IMG/VR virus record: IMGVR_UViG_3300042430_001758 | Coordinates: 1-38,178 of that record | DNA: 38,178 bases | From: a virus | Reading direction: 5' to 3' (one strand) | Part shown: positions 24,322 to 32,605 of the stretch, in pieces | Numbering within the stretch: position 1 is the stretch's first letter | Layout of the letters: each line of letters starts with the position of its first letter | Program-made: the position numbers and the translations under genes | The notes under the pieces: generated by a model | The model's input: the letters and a program-made list of their open reading frames with translations, nothing else | What the model was told of the DNA's origin: nothing | The model's database searches: none

Positions 24322-24932
24322 ACAGCAGTAACGATCTCGTAAATTTCCCGCCAGTTTCGAACTCGGGGAATTTCGGGATCTGTGTAATCCATGTTGTGAC
24401 CGTGTTCCATTAGTAGGCTTTTCAAACCTAAGTCACGTCCCACTTGGCAATTTACAATTTTGTCTTCAATCCAGTAGCAACCGGTGCCTCGATAAGGTTC
24501 CAGTGCCGCATCTTTGTCAGCACCAGTGTCGAGATAAACAAACTTTTCAAATGCTGTTTTTCCAAACAACTTCCGTAGGTTCATTGTGCGCAACTCACAG
24601 GCGTTGGGATCTTGGCTTAGACTTGTAATGGCATGAAAAACATATCCATGTTCTTCGTGCAGGCGTTTGACATAATACATGGCGTCACGCAAAGGCGGTA
24701 AGAAACCAATGTGTGCAGATTCGTTGAAAATCTTAATTAGTCGCTTGCCTTGCTCATTGGAGATATCGTAACGTGCGCCAATATTGTATTTTAACCCGCC
24801 GCCTTCTACACGGTTAAATCCATGCTGTTGCATGTAAACGTCAAACGCATACTCCCAGTCCAAGATCACGCCATCGCAATCAACTAAGATTAGCTTCTGG
24901 TTCAGATTCTGCTGGTTTAAATTTAATTCCAT
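24318..24932 (-). CDS. HAD-superfamily phosphatase
   Basis: 204 residues. LVDCDGVILDW holds HAD motif I (DxDG) near residue 18; AITSLS is in the place of motif II; IEDKIVNCQVG gives the acidic motif IV. A helical cap lies between (YAFDVYMQQHGF...). Likely a nucleotidase or small-molecule phosphatase. The only ATG before motif I is at 24932, which overlaps the preceding gene by 53 nt. Confidence 0.8.
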   Translation of the reverse strand: MELNLNQQNLNQKLILVDCDGVILDWEYAFDVYMQQHGFNRVEGGGLKYNIGARYDISNEQGKRLIKIFNESAHIGFLPPLRDAMYYVKRLHEEHGYVFHAITSLSQDPNACELRTMNLRKLFGKTAFEKFVYLDTGADKDAALEPYRGTGCYWIEDKIVNCQVGRDLGLKSLLMEHGHNMDYTDPEIPRVRNWREIYEIVTAV

Positions 24933-25173
24933 TTTCTTTGGCTAACCTATCAAATGTGGCAGCATAATGCTGATAATAGAATGACACAATTCTGTCCCAA
25001 TCTTTGGGCACTGTAGTACCATTCATACTACATTGTAGCACACTCTGAGTACGGAAGTCAAGTATTACTGCAGCAGTCTGGCGATCGCGTGTTCGTAACG
25101 ATCCTGCTACAGCCACAACTTCATCCATTTGACCGTTGGGTTTTTGGTAATAGCTAATCAAAAAGTATCTCAT
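24880..25173 (-). CDS. Conserved hypothetical protein in the gp62 position
   Basis: 97 residues. The beta-rich start MRYFLISYYQKPNGQMDEVV is followed by a predicted helix (WDRIVSFYYQHYAATFDRLA). It lies directly after gp44, where T4 has gp62, but is much shorter than T4 gp62 (187) and no similarity is evident. Probably an unrelated conserved phage protein. Confidence 0.65.
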   Translation of the reverse strand: MRYFLISYYQKPNGQMDEVVAVAGSLRTRDRQTAAVILDFRTQSVLQCSMNGTTVPKDWDRIVSFYYQHYAATFDRLAKENGIKFKPAESEPEANLS

Positions 25174-25176
25174 ATC

Positions 25177-26100
25177 TTATCTCAATTGAGCCAGTTCGCA
25201 AAGGCAAGCTGACAGGTTAATTTCTTGATCTGCAACCAGTGGAACATTTACCAATGCATTGCGTATAATGACAATTGCTAGATCTTGCTTTTCTGGTTCC
25301 GAACTCCATAATTCTAAATTATCGTACATCCATCGATAAACAGAATCCATATCTTCGCTAGTGGCTTGACTACAGATGGTCTTTCTTGCGTCTAGAATAC
25401 GACCTTGCTTGAACAAATCAACAGCATGAAATCTCCAATCTTGCGTGGACTGTGCTGAACCGCTTGGTTTGAGCAAAGTTCCGGAAATGCTGTTTTCTTG
25501 CAATAGATTCATGCATTTTCTCAAATCTGGATAGGTTGCTTTAACAAACAAATCTAATGTATCTAGATTAAACTCCACACTCTCGGCAACCAATACTGTG
25601 GCTGCTCTTGCAGTGAATTCAATTTGATCAGGTTTATCAATATGTACATTGGTGCATCGACTGTGTATTGCTGGCAAGATTTTGTTTGGATAGTTGCAGG
25701 TCAAAATAAATCTAACTGATTCGCTGTAGTCTTCCATCAAGGCTCGCAGGGCCGGCTGTACGCTGTTGGGATTCATGTAGTCAGCTTCATCGATCAGCAC
25801 AACCTTGAATTCACCGAATGGCATGGTCTGACAAAAATTGATCAGTTTATCTATCCATTCAATTTTACGTGCTTCCTTTGAACCGTTGGCATCCAAGACA
25901 TCAAATTCATCCACACCCAACTCGTTGATTAAAACTCGAGCTAGAGTAGTTTTTCCTGTGCCGGGACTGCCACTCAACAGCAGTTGAGGAATAGATCGGT
26001 CTGCAATCCAATGCTCAACCAAGTGCTTTAAATTTTCATCAGAGAAGGCATACTCAGACACTGTTTGAGGTCTATACTTGTCTTTCCATAATTGTTTCAT
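25177..26100 (-). CDS. 44: Sliding-clamp loader ATPase (gp44)
   Basis: 307 residues (T4 gp44: 319). Walker A GSPGTGKT (44-51), Walker B LIDEAD (102-107) and the arginine finger SRC (147-149) define a clamp loader subunit; KYRPQTVSEYAF is the usual start. It loads the gp45 clamp for gp43. The gp45 and gp62 genes are not in this window as far as can be seen. Its ATG overlaps the zinc-ribbon microprotein stop as ATGA. Confidence 0.95.
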   Translation of the reverse strand: MKQLWKDKYRPQTVSEYAFSDENLKHLVEHWIADRSIPQLLLSGSPGTGKTTLARVLINELGVDEFDVLDANGSKEARKIEWIDKLINFCQTMPFGEFKVVLIDEADYMNPNSVQPALRALMEDYSESVRFILTCNYPNKILPAIHSRCTNVHIDKPDQIEFTARAATVLVAESVEFNLDTLDLFVKATYPDLRKCMNLLQENSISGTLLKPSGSAQSTQDWRFHAVDLFKQGRILDARKTICSQATSEDMDSVYRWMYDNLELWSSEPEKQDLAIVIIRNALVNVPLVADQEINLSACLCELAQLR

Positions 26101-26267
26101 TGTTTGGTCTTAAAAAGTTGTTTGAAAAAGTTGATGATACCGTCGAGATGTGCAGGAAGGTGCGGACACCTTCCCTGCTGCCAATTGCAAGCAGGATCAA
26201 TTGCTTGCTTGCAAGTTTGACATTTTACTGGCGCTTGATTATGTCTACTAGACGTTGTTGTTCCCAT
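26097..26267 (-). CDS. 56-residue zinc-ribbon-like microprotein
   Basis: MGTTTSSRHNQAPV leads into KCQTCKQAIDPACNWQQGRC and PH, so C16xxC19, C27 and C34-P-H36 could bind zinc. The tail is a hydrophobic/basic helix (IINFFKQLFKTK). The stop overlaps the gp44 start as ATGA and the start lies in the last 43 nt of the upstream gene, the packing expected of a true coupled gene. Similar C-rich microproteins occur in aquatic phages. Possible helper of gp44 or of late functions; not known. Confidence 0.7.
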   Translation of the reverse strand: MGTTTSSRHNQAPVKCQTCKQAIDPACNWQQGRCPHLPAHLDGIINFFKQLFKTKQ

Positions 26268-26452
26268 TTTTCTTCACCTAAAAAAGTTGGTAAATCTTGG
26301 TAGACATCATCTATAAAGCATTTTAACTGATATAAATCATGTTTGCAACCGGAGGCTGTCCAACCGTCGTTACGACTGTCACATACCGCAGCGGATATTT
26401 TGTGAACCTCTCGATACAAAATATCAATGTCCCATCCTTTTTTAAATCCCAT
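26225..26452 (-). CDS. Conserved small helical phage protein
   Basis: 75 residues, starting MGFKKGWDIDILYREVHKIS and continuing through KHDLYQLKCFIDDVYQDLP to a charged C-terminus. It is predicted all-helical, with no known motif. It abuts the gp31-like gene (stop and start are adjacent) and overlaps the zinc-ribbon gene. Function unknown. Confidence 0.7.
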   Translation of the reverse strand: MGFKKGWDIDILYREVHKISAAVCDSRNDGWTASGCKHDLYQLKCFIDDVYQDLPTFLGEEKWEQQRLVDIIKRQ

Positions 26453-26830
26453 TTATCTTGATTGCGGACTGACTTGCACAGCTTCACTCATGGTACCATC
26501 GCTGGGCTGCTCATTTGACACCAACAGGATATCTTTTGGATCAATTTTACGAATGGTTTTGACACCGGTGGCATCTTCAATGTCGTGTCCTCGTGTCCAA
26601 CGCCCGTGTGCTACACAGATCCATTGCCCGACAGTGACATCCTGCTGTTCTGGACCAGTTGCATATACTTGCCCCCAGCGTGGTCTAATGCCTGCAGTGG
26701 TGCCGTTATCATTCAACAGTACAATACCACTGGCTAACTGGCGTCCGGTAAATTCCATGTCAGTGACCAATACCGAATCCTTGAGTGCTCGTAATTGATC
26801 AACCCGAGTTGCCGAAAATGCTGTTTTCAT
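26453..26830 (-). CDS. 31: gp31-like GroES co-chaperonin
   Basis: 125 residues (T4 gp31: 111). A beta-barrel pattern with a mobile-loop-like segment EFTGRQLASGIVLLNDNG (compare the GroES loop GGIVL), then PRWGQVYATGPEQQDVTVGQ and WICVAHGRWTRGHDI, fits phage co-chaperonins that replace GroES on host GroEL for capsid folding. The last 20 residues are unstructured. The ribosome site is AAGGAAC. The family call rests on the loop and on remembered similarity to such proteins in aquatic myoviruses. Confidence 0.75.
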   Translation of the reverse strand: MKTAFSATRVDQLRALKDSVLVTDMEFTGRQLASGIVLLNDNGTTAGIRPRWGQVYATGPEQQDVTVGQWICVAHGRWTRGHDIEDATGVKTIRKIDPKDILLVSNEQPSDGTMSEAVQVSPQSR

Positions 26831-26839
26831 TTGTGTTCC

Positions 26840-27241
26840 TTATTGAGATTTGACTTGGCGGGCTCGTGCAATTGCTGCTGCAAGACCGTCTTGAGCTGCT
26901 GCCTCCACTGGTGCTGCATTTTGTGCAGCAGGACGATCAAAATCATTTAATTTTTCAAATGTGTCATCAAAATCTTCGGGAGGTACTGGAATCTCTGCCG
27001 ACTTAGCAACAGCAGCGCGGCTGCTGTGAACTGTGCCGCTGTCGGTGTTGGTCACTTGCTTTTTGTATTGACGGCCCACCTGATTGTTTCGCGAATCAAT
27101 AGGACGGTTGTTACTGTCCAGCAAATCCCCGCGAGCGTTTACGTTCATGTTGCCAACTGCTCGTACATTTTCGTTTTTGAGTTGTAACGCACCCAGATCA
27201 ACAATTTTTCCTTGAGCAGTACGATATGTTTTTTGTGTCAT
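26840..27241 (-). CDS. Conserved hypothetical, possibly structural
   Basis: 133 residues. The N-terminal TYRTAQGKIVDLGALQLKNE and AVGNMNVNARGDLLDSNNRP is a conserved pattern in T4-like aquatic phages. The C-terminal half is Ala/Pro/Asp-rich and likely disordered. An AAGGAA ribosome site is present. Function unknown. Confidence 0.65.
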   Translation of the reverse strand: MTQKTYRTAQGKIVDLGALQLKNENVRAVGNMNVNARGDLLDSNNRPIDSRNNQVGRQYKKQVTNTDSGTVHSSRAAVAKSAEIPVPPEDFDDTFEKLNDFDRPAAQNAAPVEAAAQDGLAAAIARARQVKSQ

Positions 27242-27256
27242 AACTATTCCTTTATT

Positions 27257-27778
27257 TTAGCGTAAAAATTCTTTTGGGTCTAATTCATAATACATGCTGT
27301 CTATGCGGTGCACTCCCAGCAAGTATAAAACATAACTTGCCAAACTTGATCCGCGACCCACACCCCAAATTAGACGATTTTGTTGCATAACATCAACTAG
27401 ATATTTAAGGTAACGTAATAAATCAAAAAGATTTCGCTCTTGATATAACAACAGTTCTTCACCTGCTCGCTGCAACTGTTCTGGCGTGTCGCAAAGATCC
27501 AAAATGTGCTTGGCAATATCCAACTGCTGATATTGGACAGGCATGAACCAATTCTGTTGATTTCTATGATCAAACTCGGAAACAGTCAGTTGTTGTTCCG
27601 CCAATTTGTCGTATTGTATAAAAGTCGGCACATCTTCTAGTATTAGCGCAGCAGTTTCTAAATCCACAGGAGGGTCTACCACGACAGGTATTGTGCCAAA
27701 CTCCTGGCCCTGCATGATCAAATCAAACACATCATCGTGATCGAGAATTATTTCTCCAAATTTATTTGTCTTTGTCAT
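27257..27778 (-). CDS. DnaE/PolC-like palm fragment
   Basis: 173 residues from the ATG at 27778. The last 55 residues, with WGVGRGSSLASYVLYLLGVH and then IDSMYYELDPKEFLR, match the family C polymerase segment GxGRGSxxxSLVxYxLGIT followed by IDPLxxxLLFERFLN. The protein ends before the catalytic Asp residues of DnaE, so it cannot polymerise. It could be a nucleic-acid- or partner-binding derivative, for example a decoy of the host replicase. The start overlaps the previous gene by 17 nt. Confidence 0.7.
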   Translation of the reverse strand: MTKTNKFGEIILDHDDVFDLIMQGQEFGTIPVVVDPPVDLETAALILEDVPTFIQYDKLAEQQLTVSEFDHRNQQNWFMPVQYQQLDIAKHILDLCDTPEQLQRAGEELLLYQERNLFDLLRYLKYLVDVMQQNRLIWGVGRGSSLASYVLYLLGVHRIDSMYYELDPKEFLR

Positions 27779-28373
27779 TTTTAAACTCAGCAAATACCAA
27801 AATATTCTCCTGTGTCTCTATGCCTGTGTCGGTGTTCCATTCAAGGCCAACTTCTCTCCATAGTTTCCCTACAGGCAAAATAACCAAGTTATCGGGCTCA
27901 CCTTCTGCAGATTCTAATGCATGTGTGGGTTCGTGGTTGTTCCACCAGCCGGCGGTGTTTTCAAAAGGATGATTGTCCTCAGCAGAGTCATGTTCGTAGA
28001 TGATGTCATCGCCGGCTTCACTGGAAAGCAAGATTGATCTAACAAGCATGTTGCCTTCCATTATGGCATTGAATTTGGAAAATAATGCCATGCCAATGAC
28101 CTGGTCAACTGGTTCTTCGGGTAGTACAGTTACTCCAATGCCAGCTGCTTGTAATAGTTCAATTTGATCAGTTTCGCTGTCGCAGATAAAAACTGTATCA
28201 GTCAAACACTGTTCAACCAAGTACTTTACTCGATCCAGCGCAATGTTCTGATTGTTATGATCTGCAGTGATTGTCAGCAGTTTGAGAGTTGTGGTATAAT
28301 TGTTCATTATCAAGTGACTGTTGAACCAGGCACCAGCAGTGAATCTTAATGTACAGCCAATTTTTACATTCAT
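27762..28373 (-). CDS. Conserved hypothetical protein
   Basis: 203 residues. An alpha/beta first half (LKLLTITADHNNQNIALDRV, VFICDSETDQIELL) is followed by an acidic region with EHDSAEDNHPFENTAGWWNN. No domain recognised. The ATG overlaps the stop of the 79-aa gene as ATGA, which supports the long N-terminus. Confidence 0.65.
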   Translation of the reverse strand: MNVKIGCTLRFTAGAWFNSHLIMNNYTTTLKLLTITADHNNQNIALDRVKYLVEQCLTDTVFICDSETDQIELLQAAGIGVTVLPEEPVDQVIGMALFSKFNAIMEGNMLVRSILLSSEAGDDIIYEHDSAEDNHPFENTAGWWNNHEPTHALESAEGEPDNLVILPVGKLWREVGLEWNTDTGIETQENILVFAEFKNDKDK

Positions 28374-28609
28374 GATATGTTTATTTTGTCAGAGAAGTCG
28401 GGATCATTTCTGTTTTTAGAATCGTACATTTCTTTTGTCTTTTGTTGATAACGATTGGTAAATGTTTCAATTGCCATTCTGATTTGCCCGGCTAAATTTG
28501 CATTTCCGGATCGTTGAGCAAATGATAGCTTTTTATTGAGTTCGCTGATTTTTTCTTGCAATTGATCAATTGTAAGATTGTGAATGTCGTTTATTAAGGG
28601 ATGTTCCAT
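28370..28609 (-). CDS. Small coiled-coil phage protein ending in DFSDKINIS
   Basis: 79 residues, all helical, with a heptad-like LTIDQLQEKISELNKKLSFA and a polar C-terminus ending DPDFSDKINIS. It is conserved in aquatic T4-like phages from memory. It begins 8 nt after a perfect 14-bp inverted repeat, with no ribosome site between. Function unknown. Confidence 0.7.
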   Translation of the reverse strand: MEHPLINDIHNLTIDQLQEKISELNKKLSFAQRSGNANLAGQIRMAIETFTNRYQQKTKEMYDSKNRNDPDFSDKINIS

Positions 28610-28616
28610 AAATTAT

Positions 28617-28651
28617 AGGCCTTTGATGTTGTATATTAACATCAAAGGCCT
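28617..28651. terminator. Perfect 14-bp hairpin between the tail operon and the gp31/gp44 operon
   Basis: Arms AGGCCTTTGATGTT (28617-28630) and AACATCAAAGGCCT (28638-28651) enclose a 7-nt loop. There is no T-run on the minus strand; the next ATG follows after 7 nt. It can act as a weak terminator or a processing/stability hairpin at the 5' end of the next operon. Confidence 0.6.
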
Positions 28652-28671
28652 GGGGTTGTCAAGCAATTAGA

Positions 28672-29553
28672 TCAAGCAAATGTAGCAGCATTGTTGCCGA
28701 TACAAAACCATTTTGAATTGATGTACATGAGAGTACAGGCTTGCCCAACGGCAGTAAATGTAATGGTACCAGTACCAGATGTTTTCCATCCGGCATTGGT
28801 AACTGTGATCACCATGTCACCTGTGTCGGCGTACATGGCAAATACTTTGACCTGACCGGGCGATCCCGCTGCCAATGTTGCTGTTTCGGCTGCAGCGGTT
28901 GAAAAGTAACTGGTGGTTTTGGTAAGGCTTGCTGCAGCAGCATCAGCCAAATCTTCTGCACTTGGCAAATAGATCGGATCAAAGTTTTGATTGAGATCGA
29001 ATACAGAAATAGTTGCACCACCGGTGCTGGTTTCAAATTCGTATTCAAAAACTCCAGTGCGAGTAAATGTCAAAATATTGCTGTTCAAACCTTGAATGTT
29101 GCTGGTTCCTACAGAAACAGCCACAGGCAATGTCAGAGTGTATGACAAGTTGTTGACTGTGACCTGCAATCGACAACGTGCTGCTACGCCAGACGCCGGA
29201 AAGTTGGCAAAACTCAAGCTGACTGATCCGCCCAGTGTTAGTGTAAAATACGGACCGGCTTCGTAATTGAGAATTTGACTGCCAACTACAGATTGAAGAG
29301 CAACTTTGGTTTCGCTCATGTCTTGCAACTGAGCATTGCTCAAGACCGAGCCGCCCATGTCGTTGTTGAGAGTGGTTCCTGTTAGAGCCGATTTTAGCAC
29401 TGCCTTGTTCTGCAGATCTGTGATTTCTGCTGCAGCATAACTAAAATTAGTCTTAGTGTTGGTAAAGTTATCGCGGAATCCTTGGCTGTCGTTGTCTTGA
29501 CCGGCTACAGGATATGCACCATCGATGTTGTTTGGGTTAATAGTTGACGCCAT
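28672..29553 (-). CDS. Virion structural protein, tail or baseplate associated
   Basis: 293 residues. The start STINPNNIDGAYPVAGQDND and FRDNFTNTKTNFSYAAAEIT is a recurrent N-terminal module of tail fibre/baseplate proteins in T4-like phages. The rest is beta-rich and Ala/Thr/Ser-rich (YFTLTLGGSVSLSFANFPAS, GDMVITVTNAGWKTSGTGTI). It is the last gene of the tail operon, 3 nt after the 868-aa gene. Confidence 0.75.
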   Translation of the reverse strand: MASTINPNNIDGAYPVAGQDNDSQGFRDNFTNTKTNFSYAAAEITDLQNKAVLKSALTGTTLNNDMGGSVLSNAQLQDMSETKVALQSVVGSQILNYEAGPYFTLTLGGSVSLSFANFPASGVAARCRLQVTVNNLSYTLTLPVAVSVGTSNIQGLNSNILTFTRTGVFEYEFETSTGGATISVFDLNQNFDPIYLPSAEDLADAAAASLTKTTSYFSTAAAETATLAAGSPGQVKVFAMYADTGDMVITVTNAGWKTSGTGTITFTAVGQACTLMYINSKWFCIGNNAATFA

Positions 29554-29556
29554 TTT

Positions 29557-32163
29557 TTATCCTAAAATATTGGTTCTGGGGTATAGAATATATTTATCAA
29601 AGTCGTCGGTGAATGCGTAGGTATTTGCCGGCGCGATAAAATCTGTGCTTCCCCCATCAAAGTATGTGCCCAGTAGATCAGTGGGAGTGATATCAAAAGT
29701 GGTAGCTGCAGCCGGGTCTGGGATCCAGCGTCCAGATTCAACACTGTCGTCGTATGGCTCCCAAGCATAGGTCATTCTGCGATCTATTTCGTAGCGATCA
29801 GCTTTGAAATCAATCTTGTTTAGCTGATTGGCAAATTTCTGTTGTATATTATAGACCACTTGTCCACCCAGGCCAGGCTTGACATAAGCTATTACCCAGG
29901 CCGGAGTAAATCCTGGAACACGACCATCGGCTTGCTTGGATATCATCCATGTGGGCAGCATCGGACTAATTTGTCCCACTGTGTCAACCACCTGATCACG
30001 CATGTTAATCAGGCTGTTAGGGTATACAACATCAACTGAAGTGCTGTCGTCCAGTTCTACTGCATAAGGCAAGGTTATTTCTTTGCTGACACTTTGTCCC
30101 TCGGCGTTGACCTGGTCGTCGATAATTCTACTGTACACTGCTTCGTATATAACTTCTCCTGCAGCATTTCTCGCCTGGGCATATTCAACTGGGCCAAGAA
30201 TGAGATTTTTCCAGTAATGATTGATTTCCAATGCTGCCACATAGCTTTCTAAACTGGCAGCATTTAGACCAAATGCATGATCGTATACTACACTGCTTGC
30301 TACTCCAAAGTTTGGATCATCATTGCGATACACCATGTCCACTGGAATGATGTCTTGGTTAAGTATCAGCTGATCGATCAATGCACGGTCTGATTCTGAC
30401 GGCATGGCCTTGATATACAAGCCCTGATAAGGCTCGTTAAACAAGCGTATTACTTCCAATTCGAAGCGTCGATTTACTGATACTACATTTTTAATGGTGG
30501 CAATGTCAATTATTGATCGTGCGGCGGCAGCAGTACCGCCGCCGCCTGTGATGGTTATTGTGGGAACACCAATATAACCTCTGCCCATTTCGTCGATGGC
30601 AATGGCAGTAATAACTCCGCCAATTATGGTGACTGCTCCTGCAGTGGCTTGCACTGCTCCAACCACTGTAGGTGGTGCTGATATAGTGACAGTGGGAGTT
30701 GATGTATATCCGCTACCGCCGGATTGAACAACAATTGCCGATACTTTATATCCTGGTTGCTCCGAAGCAGGAGCATAGGCATTCACTGTAAATCTAAAAA
30801 CCATATCAAATGTAGTTTCTTTATTGATTGATCTGGTGCGTATGTTTTTATCGAAAGTGGTATAACCAGTGTCGACTGCAAAAGTGTTGAAACTGACACG
30901 CCCAACTAGGTTTCCAGTTGCAGTTAATCTTAGCCCCTGTGGTAATTTGCTATTGCTGCCCTGTACCAATCGGTACGACAGATCTCTACCAGCAGCATTG
31001 ACAGCTTGCACACTTATGGTGCTTATCGCGCCATTGTTGATTGTGCCTAGATCAGGATCGGTTAACCAAACTACGTCGGTTTCCACTGCACCAATGATGG
31101 TTAGAGTAAACAGTTTGGTATCTGAAATAACAGTGACGTCAGCGGCTTTTCTAACACGCACACCAAATTGATAGGTGTTTTCTGTTGCGCCTTGATCTGG
31201 AATGTAGCCATAAAACCAACCGGTATTGATATTGAGCACAAGGCCAGGCGGCAAACTAGATGACCCCACTGCAACAGAAACATATTCAATTGGATCACCG
31301 TCGAAGTCAATCCCTTCGAACTTGAATGCGTAAAAATTGTCAGATCTTACTTGTCCAAGATCTCCTGACTCTGTCAGTAATACAGGTGTTCTTGTTGGTG
31401 TTACATCAGCTGTAACAAATGTATTGTCCGCTGTGATATTGGTATTGTCAGCCGACAATTCATTGACACTGTAAACATAGATTTCAAAAATTCTAACGTT
31501 GGAATTTTTACCGTCGGTGATTTCCACTGCAAATTGATAGTTCTTGCTCAATGCCCGTGTTGAGAAATCAAATTCGTACTGATCAAACTCAGTGATGTCG
31601 TAACCGGCTGTTGCTGTACCCGGAGGTCCTGTCAGCGGTGCAATAGCACCTGATATCAATCCAGTAACTGGATTCAATACCAGCCCAGGTGGTAATGCAC
31701 CCGACAGCACAGACAATCTTAGATTATCATCGACGTCGGCATCAGTAAACAAAAGTTGTATACTGGCTTCGGTACCGTCGTAGAAAGTACCGATATTTCC
31801 TGCAGGGGTTATAAACTCCGGAACATCTTGGCCAGTGATGGTGAGTGTAAATGTTCTGTCATTCAATCGATCTACTAAAATTACACCATTGACTACCTTG
31901 GTAGTATAGGCACGTATGGCAAATTTGCTGACAACGTCTTGGTTGACTTCAGTGGGTACTCCCTGCACATTGATTATGTTTCTGGGTACACCTTCAATTA
32001 TGCCGCTATTGGTAATTTGCACGCCGTTGGGTAATTCTCCGGCTATGACCTGATAAAAAACATCCTCAATGCCGGCTGTGGCTGTTACTTCGATGCTGTA
32101 AAAAACACCTTCTGGAATGGTTCCTAAACTGCCAGCAGGAGTAATCCACTGTGGTTGTGCCAT
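29557..32163 (-). CDS. Large tail/baseplate protein with Ig-like (He_PIG) domains
   Basis: 868 residues. At least four Ig-like repeats of the He_PIG kind are visible, with the signature LPPGLVLNxxTGxxxG (ALPPGLVLNPVTGLISG near 155, SLPPGLVLNINTGWFYG near 305, KLPQGLRLTATGNLVG near 405) and an N-terminal one (ELPNGVQITNSGIIEG). Residues ~485-560 hold two GxGYxxxPTVTI strands rich in Gly. The last 270 residues are non-repetitive. Such proteins form fibres or baseplate parts that contact the host surface. Neighbours are tail-type genes. Confidence 0.8.
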   Translation of the reverse strand: MAQPQWITPAGSLGTIPEGVFYSIEVTATAGIEDVFYQVIAGELPNGVQITNSGIIEGVPRNIINVQGVPTEVNQDVVSKFAIRAYTTKVVNGVILVDRLNDRTFTLTITGQDVPEFITPAGNIGTFYDGTEASIQLLFTDADVDDNLRLSVLSGALPPGLVLNPVTGLISGAIAPLTGPPGTATAGYDITEFDQYEFDFSTRALSKNYQFAVEITDGKNSNVRIFEIYVYSVNELSADNTNITADNTFVTADVTPTRTPVLLTESGDLGQVRSDNFYAFKFEGIDFDGDPIEYVSVAVGSSSLPPGLVLNINTGWFYGYIPDQGATENTYQFGVRVRKAADVTVISDTKLFTLTIIGAVETDVVWLTDPDLGTINNGAISTISVQAVNAAGRDLSYRLVQGSNSKLPQGLRLTATGNLVGRVSFNTFAVDTGYTTFDKNIRTRSINKETTFDMVFRFTVNAYAPASEQPGYKVSAIVVQSGGSGYTSTPTVTISAPPTVVGAVQATAGAVTIIGGVITAIAIDEMGRGYIGVPTITITGGGGTAAAARSIIDIATIKNVVSVNRRFELEVIRLFNEPYQGLYIKAMPSESDRALIDQLILNQDIIPVDMVYRNDDPNFGVASSVVYDHAFGLNAASLESYVAALEINHYWKNLILGPVEYAQARNAAGEVIYEAVYSRIIDDQVNAEGQSVSKEITLPYAVELDDSTSVDVVYPNSLINMRDQVVDTVGQISPMLPTWMISKQADGRVPGFTPAWVIAYVKPGLGGQVVYNIQQKFANQLNKIDFKADRYEIDRRMTYAWEPYDDSVESGRWIPDPAAATTFDITPTDLLGTYFDGGSTDFIAPANTYAFTDDFDKYILYPRTNILG

Positions 32164-32164
32164 G

Positions 32165-32425
32165 TTAGAATGATAATCCTAATACTCGTTTCCAGATATC
32201 GCTGGACCCGTCATAGTCGCCGTAGCAATAGTAAAAATAATTGGTGTCATAGGCATACATTCCAGCGGTGTCACCGACGGTACCTAATGATGTGCTGGGA
32301 ACAGTTTCTTGAGTGCGGCTGCTCAGCTCAGCAAAGTTTATGTTGCATTTTTGAAATGCAGTTCGGATTGGATCTCCTAATCCGTCGTTGGGTACTGCCC
32401 CTATATTAATTGTTTCAAGTGTCAT
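32165..32425 (-). CDS. Small tail-associated protein
   Basis: 86 residues. ETINIGAVPNDGLGDPIRTA followed by FQKCNINFAELSSR is the short N-terminal module typical of T4-like fibre and baseplate proteins; the rest is Tyr/Gly/Asp-rich (YFYYCYGDYDGSSDIW). It is first in the tail operon, with an AGAGG ribosome site and a late promoter box upstream. Confidence 0.75.
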   Translation of the reverse strand: MTLETINIGAVPNDGLGDPIRTAFQKCNINFAELSSRTQETVPSTSLGTVGDTAGMYAYDTNYFYYCYGDYDGSSDIWKRVLGLSF

Positions 32426-32447
32426 GAGTTACCTCTCTCTCTGAATG

Positions 32448-32455
32448 TATTTATG
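32448..32455 (-). promoter_or_regulatory. Late-promoter-like box for the tail operon
   Basis: The minus strand reads CATAAATAC, 7/8 to the late box plus the C. The T4 spacing gives +1 at 32442 and a 17-nt leader (AGAGAGAGAGGTAACTC) with the ribosome site. Confidence 0.6.
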
Positions 32456-32555
32456 GAATTGTCTACACTACTCTAATTCCTTTATTTAAAAACCCTACAT
32501 TTCTTGTCGTTATGGGTAAAAATCACGGGGTTTTGTACTGGATTGCAAGTTAATT

Positions 32556-32563
32556 GTTAAATA
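32556..32563 (+). promoter_or_regulatory. Late-promoter-like box for the 76-aa membrane protein
   Basis: GTTAAATA, identical to the box before phoH (6/8 to consensus). The predicted start near 32569 is immediately before a hairpin. Confidence 0.4.
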
Positions 32564-32570
32564 TTTGTCC

Positions 32571-32587
32571 GTGAATTAATGATTCAC
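32571..32587 (+). promoter_or_regulatory. Hairpin at the predicted 5' end of the 76-aa gene mRNA
   Basis: GTGAAT and ATTCAC form a 6-bp stem with a 5-nt TAATG loop, ending 4 nt before the AAGGAG ribosome site (32592-32597). A 5'-terminal stem would protect the message from decay. Confidence 0.4.
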
Positions 32588-32605
32588 TTTTAAGGAGTCT
32601 ATAAA

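Noticed and set aside
24880-25173. Clamp loader small subunit gp62 by position after gp44
   Set aside because: Half the length of T4 gp62 and no similarity seen; position alone is not enough.
28612-28617. TATAAT on the minus strand just before the 79-aa gene
   Set aside because: The ATG lies only 2 nt away, so transcription from it would begin inside the gene, and its -35 would fall in the hairpin.
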